The notes below the pieces were generated by a model that did not search any database, was not told where the DNA came from, and worked only from the letters and a program-made list of their open reading frames with translations. Position numbers and translations under genes: made by a program. Below, piece after piece: positions 42,775 to 52,661 of a stretch of DNA of 64,000 bases. The first letter of the stretch is position 1. Every line of letters begins with the position of its first letter. The DNA comes from Planococcus citri (taxonomy: Eukaryota; Arthropoda; Insecta; Hemiptera; Pseudococcidae), in the NCBI RefSeq assembly GCF_950023065.1, contig NC_088679.1:54932001-54996000 (forward strand), given 5' to 3'.

Positions 42775-44290
42775 CAATCATTTTACGCGGTAATTTTAAT
42801 GCGCAAAAGTTCGGTTTAGATTTGTCGGTGAAATTTGTACCATGCTAACTGTTGTTGACACATGTAAAAATATAAATTTCATTCGAATCAAAATTTTTTC
42901 CAATTTGTCATCAAGGTCTACGACGAAAATGGCGAGGGGGGTATTTATTTGGCTGAGCTTATTGCATTATGGGAAGCGAAGAACAACTTATTTTCTTCAT
43001 TTTTTTATTTTTTTCAAAATAACCCTACATTTATTTTTATTAAAATGTTCAAAATATAGTAAAAATTAGAGAGGTGAGGATGAGGGGATTCAAACAGAAA
43101 ATTAATGGATTTAAAAAGCATTGTTGAAAAGTTTTTGGAAGAAACAGTCGAATAATGAAAGTACCAAGATAGAAAAAAAATTCCGCAAAGGCAAAAGAAA
43201 TGGAGACAGGGAGCTAAATTGAGAGTTCGAATCGAAAACAGAAACGTAGATCTAAAAGAGAATATGACGAGAATGTGGGAAGATGAGGGCGTTAGGAATT
43301 AAAATTAAATAATCAGTGATTCAGTTTTCAATTCTGTATCAAATATTAACGCAGCATAAAATTATTATCCTAAAGGACTTCGTAAAACAAGGTGGGTTGA
43401 GGGACCGAAGAAATAAGTATGTTGACGTATTTCAACGCGAGTTGGAATTCGAATGTAGTGAAAATACGTAACTCGAGTATTTTGATTTACTTTCTACTCA
43501 ACAATTACCTTTTGGGATATGAATTCTCACAAGTTCGATGAAACGTTAAATTTCAAACCGATTAAAAAACGTCAAAACTAAGCTTTTTCGAATAACGATG
43601 ACTAAAAGTTGATGAGGCGCTATCTTACAGAATAAACTTGCGATTGTCACTTTTCAAAATGATTTGACAGTGCTCTCTAACGATACGAGAGTATTTTTAA
43701 ATTCCAATTATATACGTGAGAGAGCGTCTGTAATGCGAAACGTGCATTCAACTTCGACCAAAAAGTCAAGTGCTGGATGGCTGAAGTTCGTTTAGGTATC
43801 GTTAGAAGAGTCAAATTTATATGTAGCTTAGGTATGTAATACGAGTACTTTCAGCAACGTTTTTCTCGAGTTGGAAGTTTTTTTTTTTTTTTTTTTAAAT
43901 TTCGGCATTTACGTCATTTTAACGGATATCTAATGTTGGCGTAAGTTTTCATTTATGGAAATTTTTTCCATAATATTTTACGCGAATTAGGCATACAAAT
44001 AGGAAACAATGAAAATGAAAAGAAATCATATAATACTGACGTCATTTCTATGACGTTCCAGATATGTGACGTTAACAGTGTACATACTTTGCATTATTTT
44101 CAACTCTCAAAGCAATCTCGCCCACAACAACTTTTGCAGGTCTGCAACCAAAAAGGGTGAATTCTTATAATCCCATAGCAGAAGCCACAACGTGACAGCT
44201 TGAGTATCCTCGATGCAAAAAAAAAAAAAAATCGTATTCGTATAGTATTGAATAAATTTTGAAAAAGAAAATCTGCTCCTAGTGAGAATC
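42775..44290 (+). repeat. local duplicated block, copy 1
   Basis: Matches 46125-47415 in the same orientation: TTTTACGCGGTAATT, GTA-AAATATAAATTTCATTCGAATCAA, GCATAAAATTATTATCCT-AAGGACT, AATTCTCACAAGTTCGATG, GACAGTGCTCTCTAACGA, GTGCTGGATGGCTG, TTTCGGCATTTACGTCATTTT, and a closely matching 133-bp stretch at its right end. Copy 1 has about 430 bp (42890-43325) that copy 2 lacks. The pair brackets the spliced gene at 44570-46077, and this copy lies directly upstream of its start. Confidence 0.85.
44037..44073. promoter_or_regulatory. cluster of three CRE-like TGACGT sites
   Basis: A full palindrome TGACGTCA (44037-44044) is followed by TGACGTT at 44051 and again at 44067. The palindrome is the consensus for CREB/ATF bZIP factors. 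The cluster lies about 500 bp upstream of the secreted-protein start codon and is preserved in the duplicated block at 47192-47230. Regulation is inferred from motif identity only. Confidence 0.4.
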
Positions 44291-44569
44291 GATTCTTTCA
44301 AAATCATTGGTTAAATTGAACAAAGCTAACAAATTCCTTGTAGGTATAAACCCAGCTTGAGATTCTTCGTTCATTTAGTGCATGTATTACCTTTCCCCTC
44401 GGTATGCCGGTTTGTCTAGTAGAGTTACATTGACCTGTCTAACTTTTTTTGAATGGAGTTATAGGTGATCTTCTCTGGAAATACGTCAGAAGACTACCAG
44501 TTGCGGTACTGGTAACGAATTGTTTCATTCCTCAAATACGAGATAATTTATCAGTGAATTTTACAAAAG

Positions 44570-46077
44570 ATGATACTTCTAATATTATTTTCTGTTATTA
44601 TCGCAAATATAGGTAAGTAAGTAATTTTTCAAGTTGTATCGCTTATACCTATCATTCCCTTGTTTTATCCCATGGCTAATTTGTTTCAGATACATTATCT
44701 GTACCACCAACGATTGAAACTACAATACCAACAACCGAAACTGCAATAATGACCACTGAAAAACAAATTACTGAAATTCCAATAACGTCGCACATGCCTG
44801 AGGATCTTAGAAACAAAACAGGTAATTCATTTTATTGATCTCCTGATGAATCGACTAGATAAGTATGCCAAAAAGGTATTTCAAAATAACACTGAAAATG
44901 AAAATTTTAAGAAATTGAGAAAATTTACAGCACATTTAAATTTTTTTGTAAATTTAAAAATATTACCAAAATGATAACTCAACCCAATGAGTCACAGGTG
45001 CCTTTGAAAATCACCAAAACTGTCAAAACGGTACAGTGCTCTTGAAAACCTCGATTCTTCCCATTATTCGCGATGTTTTAGGGTTTCACAACATTAGTGA
45101 GGTGGGGGGGATCCTAGACCTGCTAATTGAAAAACACATAAAGCAACGAAAAATTCAAATTGGAGTTTTTCCTGTACCCTTTGCACTCCCCGGACCTTGC
45201 CACGAGTTACTTCCATCTGAAAATTTTTATTCGCTCAATACTTAATTTCAATTTTCATTTTTTTTTTTCAAAGATACCACATAGAAAGGTTCCAATTTTC
45301 AAATTTTTTTGTTAGTGAAAATTTTCAAGGGTATAAGGCTCAGAAATTTTAAATGTTTTTCAAAAAAAATGAATTTTTATTTGTTGTAAAGCGCCTGTTT
45401 AACAAAAAATGATAATTTTTTTTTCAAAGCAAATTTTTCTCATATTCAAAAAAAATTAAAATATTATTGAAAACTTAGTACTAAAAACTTTTTTTAGAAA
45501 TGAGTTTTTTTTTAATCAGATTTTTTCAAAAAGAATTAAAAACAGATTTTTAAAAATAAGCGAGTATAGGTAAGCATGAGAATTTCAAATTTTCTGTTAA
45601 CTTTTATTTTTATTTTTTTGAAAAGAACGTAATCATTACACATTCCAAGTCGAAATTCACTCAGAAAAACTCTTAGCTTTGGATAATAATTGTCTTTTTT
45701 TCCCTAGACTGGACAAGTACTTTCAATTCTTCTGAATACGTAGCCACTACTTACGCTGTAAGTACACATGAAAATCTTGGGGCCCTTAAAGCAACCGATT
45801 AAAAGATTGTAATTTACCGAATTGATTGATGTTTTTTAAAAGGAATTTATCAACGCCATAGCCATCCCTAAGGCAGACGCCGAAAACCTGTTGCGCGTGA
45901 CATCCGGCGTTGACGAGCTCCGGGCGTTAACAGAAGTAAACTATCAACGTATTTTCTTATTTCTTCTTTTGTAATAAAATAACGCTAAAACAATTTTTTC
46001 AGGAAAAACTAATCGAAACCATGAAAAATACGAAACCGGAAATCGTTCGGGAAATCTACAGGCAGTTGCACCTTTAA
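44570..46077 (+). CDS. spliced gene for a small secreted Thr-rich protein (130 residues)
   Basis: Five coding segments join in frame: 44570-44612, 44690-44821, 45708-45757, 45843-45935 and 46003-46077 (stop TAA). Every intron has GT and AG ends, with good donors (G|GTAAGTAAG, GCT|GTAAGTAC) and pyrimidine-rich acceptors (TTTGTTTCAG, TTTTTTCAG). The first exon encodes a hydrophobic signal peptide, MILLILFSVIIANI. Residues 15-58 are rich in Thr, Pro and Ile (PPTIETTIPTTETAIMTTEK), as in O-glycosylated linkers. NKT at the exon junction and NSS are possible N-glycosylation sites. Residues 76-130 are charged and probably helical (KADAENLLRVTSGVDELRAL, then ETMKNTKPEIVREIYRQLHL). No cysteine in the main form. 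It looks like a small secreted effector or salivary protein; no family was recognised. Confidence 0.78.
44998..45030 (+). other. candidate cassette or alternative terminal exon of the secreted gene
   Basis: Within the long second intron, an acceptor (GAGTCACAG) opens a frame that continues from exon 2 in the correct phase and reads GAFENHQNCQN before a GTACAG donor at 45031. At 33 nt it could be included or skipped without a frame change. If the donor is not used, the frame runs on to a stop at 45243-45245, giving an alternative C-terminus of about 70 more residues with two further Cys-Pro/His features (GPCHELL). Confidence 0.35.
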
Positions 46078-46285
46078 AAACAATCGCTGCGTTTCTTATC
46101 GGTAACTTAAACTTGCTAATGTACGTACATCATTCATTATTTTACGCGGTAATTATTATAATACGTCAAATTTTTCACTGTTCTTTACAATACCCAATCA
46201 TGTAGAAATATAAATTTCATTCGAATCAAGTTTTCAATCCTGTATGCAATATCAACACAGCATAAAATTATTATCCTGAAGGACT

Positions 46286-46567
46286 CAGTGGCGTAGCCAA
46301 GGGGGGGCGAAGGGGGCCATGCCCCCCCCCCCCTTGAGAGCGAAAATTTGAAAGAAAACATGCAAAAATGGACGTTTTTTCGTTGTTTGGACCCATTTTT
46401 TTCAAAAATTTTCGCTCTCGCTTCGCTCGAGCAGTAATTTTGCCTTCATTTTCGTGAAATCACCACACATTACAATAGATTTCCAGAAAATTACCCCTCA
46501 TTTCGATTTTTTATGCCTAAAAATCTGGTTTTGCCCCCTCCTTGAGAAAATCCTGGCTACGCCACTG
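46286..46567. mobile_element. 282-bp hAT-like MITE with 8-bp target duplication
   Basis: It begins CAGTGGCGTAGCCA and ends with the exact reverse complement TGGCTACGCCACTG. It is flanked on both sides by GAAGGACT (46278-46285 and 46568-46575). An 8-bp target duplication is the hallmark of hAT elements, and this CAGTGGCGTAGCCA-type terminus is widespread in insect genomes. The inside has poly-G and poly-C tracts and the GCTCTCGCTTCGCTCGAGC motif but no transposase. The uninterrupted target (CCTAAAGGACTTCGTAAAAC) survives in the duplicated block near 43372. Confidence 0.93.
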
Positions 46568-47191
46568 GAAGGACTTGATAAAACAAAGTGGAATGAGGGA
46601 CTGAAGAAATATGTTTGATTCACTTCCTACACAACAATTACCTTTTGAGATAATATGAATTCTCACAAGTTCGATGGAACGTGAAATTTCAAACCGATTA
46701 AAAAATGTCAAAACTGAGCTTTTTCGAATAACGATGACGGAAAGTTGATGAGGCGCCGTCTTACAAAACAAACTTGCGATTGTAACTTTTCAAATTGATT
46801 TGACAGTGCTCTCTAACGACACGAGAGTATTTTCAAATTCGAATTATATACGTGAGAGAGCGTCTGGAATGCAAAACGTACATTCAACTTCGACCAAAAA
46901 GCCAAGTGCTGGATGGCTGGAGTTCGTTTAGGTACCTTAGGTATCGTTAAAACGCGAGGGAATCCTTCAGAGAGTTAATTTATAGCTTATGTAATACGAG
47001 TACTTTTAACAATGTTTTTCTCGAGTTGGAAAAGTTTTTTTTTTTTTTTTTTAATTTCGGCATTTACGTCATTTTTACGCATATCTAATGTTAGCGTATA
47101 AGTTTTCATTCATGGAAATTTTTTCCATAATATTTTACGCGAATTAGGCATACGAATAGGAAACAATGAAAATGAAATGAAGGCATAGAAT

Positions 47192-47230
47192 TGACGTCAT
47201 TTCTATGACGTTCCAGATATATGTGACGTT
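47192..47230. promoter_or_regulatory. duplicated CRE-like cluster
   Basis: Second copy of the TGACGTCA plus two TGACGTT sites, with the same spacing except for two extra bases before the last site. It has no known downstream gene in the window. Confidence 0.3.
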
Positions 47231-47636
47231 AACAGTGTATTTTGCATTATTTTCAACTCTCAAAGCAATCTCGCCCACAACAACTTTTGCAGGTCTGCAA
47301 CCAAAAAGGGTGAATTCTTATAATCCCATAGCAGAAGCCACAACGTGACAGCTTGAATATCCTCGATGCAAAAAAAAAACTCGTATTCGTATCGCATTGA
47401 ATAAATTTTGAAAATCCTTGAAAATTTGTTCAATTCGAGTAGGCAGTTGAGATACATATGAATGATTCAAATCTCATTGATGGGACAGATTTATACGTAG
47501 GTACCGAAGAATAAACCTAGAAATAAAATATGATCATCTCTCGACGTAATAAAGTCTTTTCCAAAAGGAATTGTGCACTGCATATGAAACCGTAGTAGCA
47601 AGAATAGGAAGTAGCTATTGATCTAAATGGTTGGTA

Positions 47637-47878
47637 CTCTCTAAATTTGAAACAGTCAATTTCACTGCTTAGCAGTCACGACATTTTGCCTTTTTAAAGC
47701 AGTAGTTTTTTTTTACTGCAAAACAGTGAAAAATTACTGAATTGGTCAGTCAAAATGATTTTTTACTGACCAATTCAGTAATTTTTCACTGTTTTGCAGT
47801 AAAAAAAAACTACTGCTTTAAAAAGGCAAAATGTCGTGACTGCTAAGCAGTGAAATTAACTGTTTCAAATTTAGAGAG
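47637..47878. mobile_element. 242-bp near-perfect hairpin MITE (Tc1/mariner-like)
   Basis: Arms of 117 bp (47634-47750 and 47765-47881, counting the flanking GTAC) are reverse complements with one mismatch, separated by a 14-bp loop. The ends read CTCTCTAAATTTGAAACAG and the element is bounded by TA on both sides, as expected for Tc1/mariner-type insertion. There is no coding capacity. Near-perfect arms indicate a young insertion or repair-based homogenisation, and a transcript would fold into long double-stranded RNA. Confidence 0.88.
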
Positions 47879-47989
47879 TACTTTATTCGAAAATAATAAT
47901 TTGTGTACTGATAGGAAATTGAGAAAAATACATGTTAGGTAAATCAGAAAAATGAGGCAAAAAAGAACTCCCGCCATTTGTAAAATTTC

Positions 47990-48745
47990 AACTAGTTTCA
48001 ATAAGTCACACAGTTGAACTCGAAAAAAAAATCATGAAATTAGGTTTGGGAGAAAAGTCAAAACGAAGAAGAGAGATGCAACATGAAAACTTTCACAATT
48101 TTTCGTCTTGCCGAGAAATTTTACCCAACTTTGAAAAGAATAACGAAACATTAAAGTTTAGAGGGTTGAAATGGGAACAGTTGCAAAATGATATAAAACT
48201 GTCGCAATTTTCGGTACCAGCGTGAAATTTTAACCCGCATTGATAGGTCACATGACCATTAAAAAAGAAGACTGGGGGTGTTGAATGGAGGGAGGGAGAG
48301 GGTTCCACGTGAGAACTGTCGCCATTAACGATTTCAGCGTGAAATTTCAACTCAAATTGATACGTCACATGACTATATTTGAAAAAAAAATCGTGGCATT
48401 AGATTTGAGGAAAAGAAATGGGTGGGGGGAGGGTGCAACATAAAAACTGTAGAAATTGTTGGCATTAGTGTGGAATTTTTTCAAACCGTATGTATAAAGG
48501 AATGAAATCGTACCATCAAAGAAAGGGAAGTCTAAATGTGGGGTGGGGGGGTGTTGACTCAAAAACTGTCGTATTTATTGATCTCAATGTGAAATTTTAA
48601 CCCAAATTGATGACTGATGAGCCACACGACCGTGTTCGAAGCAATGAATAAATAAATCGTGAAATCTGATTTGAAGGGGGGGGGGGGTAAGAGATGAAAT
48701 TTGAAACTTTGTCTCAGTATGAAATTTGTATCCAAGAGGACATTT
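47990..48745. repeat. degenerate ~150-180 bp tandem repeat
   Basis: Four to five diverged units each contain the same succession: AACTGTCG--ATT, CAGCGTGAAATTT-AACCC, AATTGAT--GTCACATGAC, GAAAAAAAAATCGTG-AATT, then a G-rich segment such as GGGTGGGGGG. The open frames seen in several registers result from the repeat and show no conserved protein. Confidence 0.65.
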
Positions 48746-48759
48746 TTTGACATTTTCAC

Positions 48760-51700
48760 GAAACTTGGTAAAGGTAATAAATGTCTATACTCATCTTTTC
48801 AGACTTTTTTCCTGCACAACGCACAACTCTTCTTCGTTCTTCGTCAACTAGTTTCATCAACTCAAGGGAAAAACTGATGGCCCTTCATTTCAGTCAAAAA
48901 ATATCCCCTCAAGTACCTCCTCTACTAATAGTTCACAATAGGTACTTTGATTATGCGAAGCAACTTTTTTGACCCTCAGAAGCTTACGTTTGATGAAAAC
49001 TATGTACTTCCAAAGTACTTTTGGGTGCTCGAATTAAATGCTAATATCTGATTAAAAAACTTAACTAATGTGAAATCTCTCACTCTCGATCTCATTTAAT
49101 TTGTTCCTTTTTTGAGTAGGTCCCTAAAAAATTACGTACGATAAGACCACATAAAAATGATTCTGCCTGTATTTCTTCTCGATGTAATTTCAAAATGATC
49201 TGATAGCCATCTTTCATGCTACATTTTTTTACTGCAAATTTTTCTCAAAAATTAAACAATTCATAAACAATTGTCAATTTCTTCGACCCTACAAACCAGC
49301 ATTATTTCAAACAACATTTACGTCAGAGTTCTTCCAGGTGAAAGAAAATATAGGTTACAACGTTGATTACCCATCCTTATAATCTACCTAAGTCCAATAA
49401 TACTCAATTTAAAACTCAACTTTGGAAATATTTCAATCCCATCTTATCATTCAAGTTCTACAAACTCGAGTAAAAATCTGAAATCTGCCTATTTGCGTCA
49501 TACACACGTCGTCTGTCGTAAGCACGCATGCAAAATATGTGTTTTAAAAATCGATGAACCATTCGCGATGTTTTCGAGCGATTCGACAACGGGTTGTCTT
49601 GTTTTACAATAATGTTCTTTCAAAAACACATCTTTCTCCCTCCAGAACGAAAATCACACGGTGATTTATTTTCTGTAAATTTGATTACGTACAAGTTGAA
49701 TCCAACATACGATCTTCGTTACGACGAGATGAATTCGCGAACTGCGTAAAAATCTCGAGAATTAATTGCTGAACTCGATGCCTCTTAATCAATTGCGAAC
49801 ATTTTACATTCGAGTTGGCTTATGAGACTATGCATATGAGCCAGATGTGAGTTTAAAGACACGAGATATCTTACTTATATTTAATCACAAACAATCAACA
49901 TAGACAAAATAATTACAATTATAAAAATAGCCTTACACGAAAAACAACATCTAATATGACTCATTATATCGTCGTATAAGTACACGTACATTCAAGTACC
50001 ACATGGATTAATCCTTTAAAAAAATCATATAAGTACAGAATTAGAAATAGAAACTTCCCCACTATTATTATAATTCAATCAGGCAAAAGAAAAAAAAACT
50101 ACGAGAATCAATCCGAAATAAATCAACCTACACGTTGAAGATGAGAAAAAATAAACAGCACACTTTCTATCTTTTCGATTTCCCCGTAATAAAAATCATC
50201 GAGTAATTGTTTTACCGTTACGCGAACGATAGTGATAGTGCCAATAAAGCATTAAAACCAATCGATTACGTCATTGAATTTAATAGTTTGTGGAAATTCC
50301 CTTTAACTGGAAAAATTATCAAATGGACCAAAAACTCCTTCGGTAGGGGAGTTCGCGAGTTTTCGAAAACAACAGCGGCGCTTAGATAAATGTTATCAAC
50401 GTTCGACTCGCTCAGTTTATTTCAACGTTTCTTGGCGCAATGATGTACACGTGCTTCTAAAGCACTCTCAACCGGCATTGTTATTTTTTACGTTTGTTTA
50501 TTTTCAATTTCTTCTTTTGTTGCGGTTTTGTTTTCGTATTTCTTTCTTCTTTTTTTTATAAATGAAACTCGAGTGAATTTTTATTAAAATCGGAAAATTT
50601 TGTTCGTCAATTTTTTTGTTTTGTAATATATGGTTCAAGCGAATTTTATCAGTTCACCAAGGCAAATATACATGAAGCAATATGGTCACCAGATACAGAT
50701 TCGAATATAAAGAGGTAAGATTCATTCATCGTAAAATTTAACAAAGGTTATAAGAAATAAGTTTAATTTTTAATTGCTAATTATTGACTAACAATGAAAA
50801 AATGCCCCATCAGCTCAAAAAAAATATCGCATCAAATGTCATAAAATCACAAAAATCTCAAGGTACAAATTTGAAACTTGAAAAAATTGCTTAAAAAAAT
50901 CAGATGTAATATCTTACAATTCATTAGTGTTTTATGAAATTTGATCCTAAAATTTTCTGGATTCAGTTGCATGTTAAAAATATTTGATAATTCTTTTCTG
51001 AAGAATTTTAATACATCATTGAAGAAAATTTGAATAACATAATAAGAAATTTCTTCCTCAGTTCAATCAAATTTTGCTATTTTATTTTCTCAATTTTTTC
51101 AAAAATTTGTGAGTACCTGCAAACAAAATTTGGTTACTTGAATTCGTTTCTATTTGGGTACCTACTCAATTTTAATAATATTTCTCTCGAGTTTTCTCGA
51201 TATTTCTTGTATTTTTCAACTCCTAAGGACCTCGAGGAGGTAGCCTAACTTTTGACACGAACTTCATGTTAAAATATTCTCTCTTGCAAAAAAATGAATT
51301 TTCTCAAAACTAAATCCTTTTTTAAAAATTACGGTCCTGCCTTCTCAACAATTGATATCAAAAAACGCCTTTTCAAAAATTCGGTTACTAAAAAGCCTTT
51401 TTACTGACTTGACAAAATAAAAGAGCGGTTTTTGAGAAAAAATCAGAAGTTTGCAAAAAAGTGTTGAATAATTAACCCCTTATGCGGGAGAAAATCTGCC
51501 TCTGCCATCAATTTCTTGAAAATAACACAGAAATCCAGATTCTCTCAACATCTAAGTACAATTCAAGTCACACTTGGTCGAAAAATTTTTAAGGTAAATC
51601 TTGCATCATATGTAAAAGAAAAACTATAGAAATTGTGGGTGTTTTTTTTTAGATTTTTGCTGGATCAAAGCAAGGTTCAAATTTGAACTTTCAAGGTCAC

Positions 51701-51856
51701 ATCGAAATCCAAAATAAACGATTAAAAATTTTAAACACAGTGAACCCTTTACATTTAAATTGAAATACAAACCGGAAAATATTGCAAATTTTCAAAATCA
51801 AAATCACATCAAAATACGTATCAATAATTGAGATGAATTTTCTGAAATATTAATAT
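48760..51856. other. intergenic or intronic sequence
   Basis: Mostly AT-rich with no long conserved frame. The one lead is a possible short first coding exon at 50682-50714 (separate entry). Sequence at 49490-50450 is of higher complexity than its surroundings and could be regulatory, but no element was identified. Confidence 0.35.
50682..50714 (+). other. candidate short first coding exon
   Basis: ATG in a reasonable context (A at -3, G at +4) encodes MVTRYRFEYKE and runs straight into an excellent donor, GAG|GTAAGA. About 250 bp upstream is pyrimidine-rich, as 5' UTRs often are. No downstream exon was found to join it, so it may begin a gene with a very long first intron, or be chance. Confidence 0.22.
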
Positions 51857-52661
51857 GTGACGCGACGCGACAAAATCGACCTTCGAGCCGAAAATAAGTT
51901 TTTGAGTTATGGGGGGTTAAAGTTTTCAGTCCAGTTCTGCTCGTTTAGCGGAAGCGCTTGCGTTCTAATCAGGTTCTCCGGCTAAACTGAGCTAAACATA
52001 GTCTAGGATAACGTTTCTTGCCTGTCTTGTGTGAATATCACTGGGTAAAATGGTTATTTACATTGATACAGGGGGCTCAGTCGTGATTGCGCTCATTTTT
52101 TCAATATTTTATTCTATTTTTTCATTATTTCAATTTTGAAATCGATCTGGAGGCGAAACAAAGCGTTCTACGAGAAAAATACATCGCGCAAAGTTGTAGA
52201 GAATTAAATTTCCAAAAACCTATAAGAGGTTTATTTTTCTCTTAAATGTATAGTTTTTCCGTTTTTCTCAAAAAACAGAAATTTTATGGTAATCATCATG
52301 AGGTTTTTGTTTTTTGAGAAAAACGGAAAAACTATGCATTTTGGAGAAAAATAAACCTCTTATAGGTTTTTGGAAATTTAATTCTCTACAACTTTGCTCG
52401 ATGTATTTTTCTCGTAGAACGCTTTGTTTCGCCTCCAGGTCGATTTAAAAGTTGAAATAATGAAAAAATCAAAAAAAAAATCAAAAAAATCAAAAAAATG
52501 AGCACACTTCTGACTGGATTACCATGTATGTGGAGCTATGCAAATCATAAGGACTTCTGGGTGGTTTTAAATGATTTTTGAATGTCCGAGTACCAAAAAT
52601 CCGTCAAAAAGTGAAAAATAATTTTTTAGGTCCGAAGGTCGATTTTGTCCCGTCACGTCAC
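51857..52661. mobile_element. 805-bp foldback-type inverted-repeat element
   Basis: Outer ends form inverted repeats: GTGACGCGACGCGACAAAAT at 51857 against ATTTTGTCCCGTCACGTCAC ending at 52661, each followed inward by CGACCTTCG or its complement. An inner pair of ~160-bp arms (52119-52280 and 52309-52467) is highly complementary, sharing GGAGGCGAAACAAAGCG, TACGAGAAAAATACATCG and CCAAAAACCTATAAGAGG. No transposase frame. AT-rich flanks (ATAT) obscure any target duplication. Confidence 0.8.

Larger units (their letters stand above)
46125..47415 (+). repeat. local duplicated block, copy 2
   Basis: Partner of 42775-44290, starting 48 bp after the stop codon of the secreted gene. It is interrupted by the MITE at 46286-46567 and keeps the TGACGTCA cluster. 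No second copy of the secreted gene follows it; the sequence after 47415 is unrelated to 44290-46077. Confidence 0.85.

Noticed and set aside
51930..52010. tRNA-like stretch with GGTTCTCC and paired-looking arms
   Set aside because: No proper A box, B box or cloverleaf can be formed; it lies inside the foldback element.
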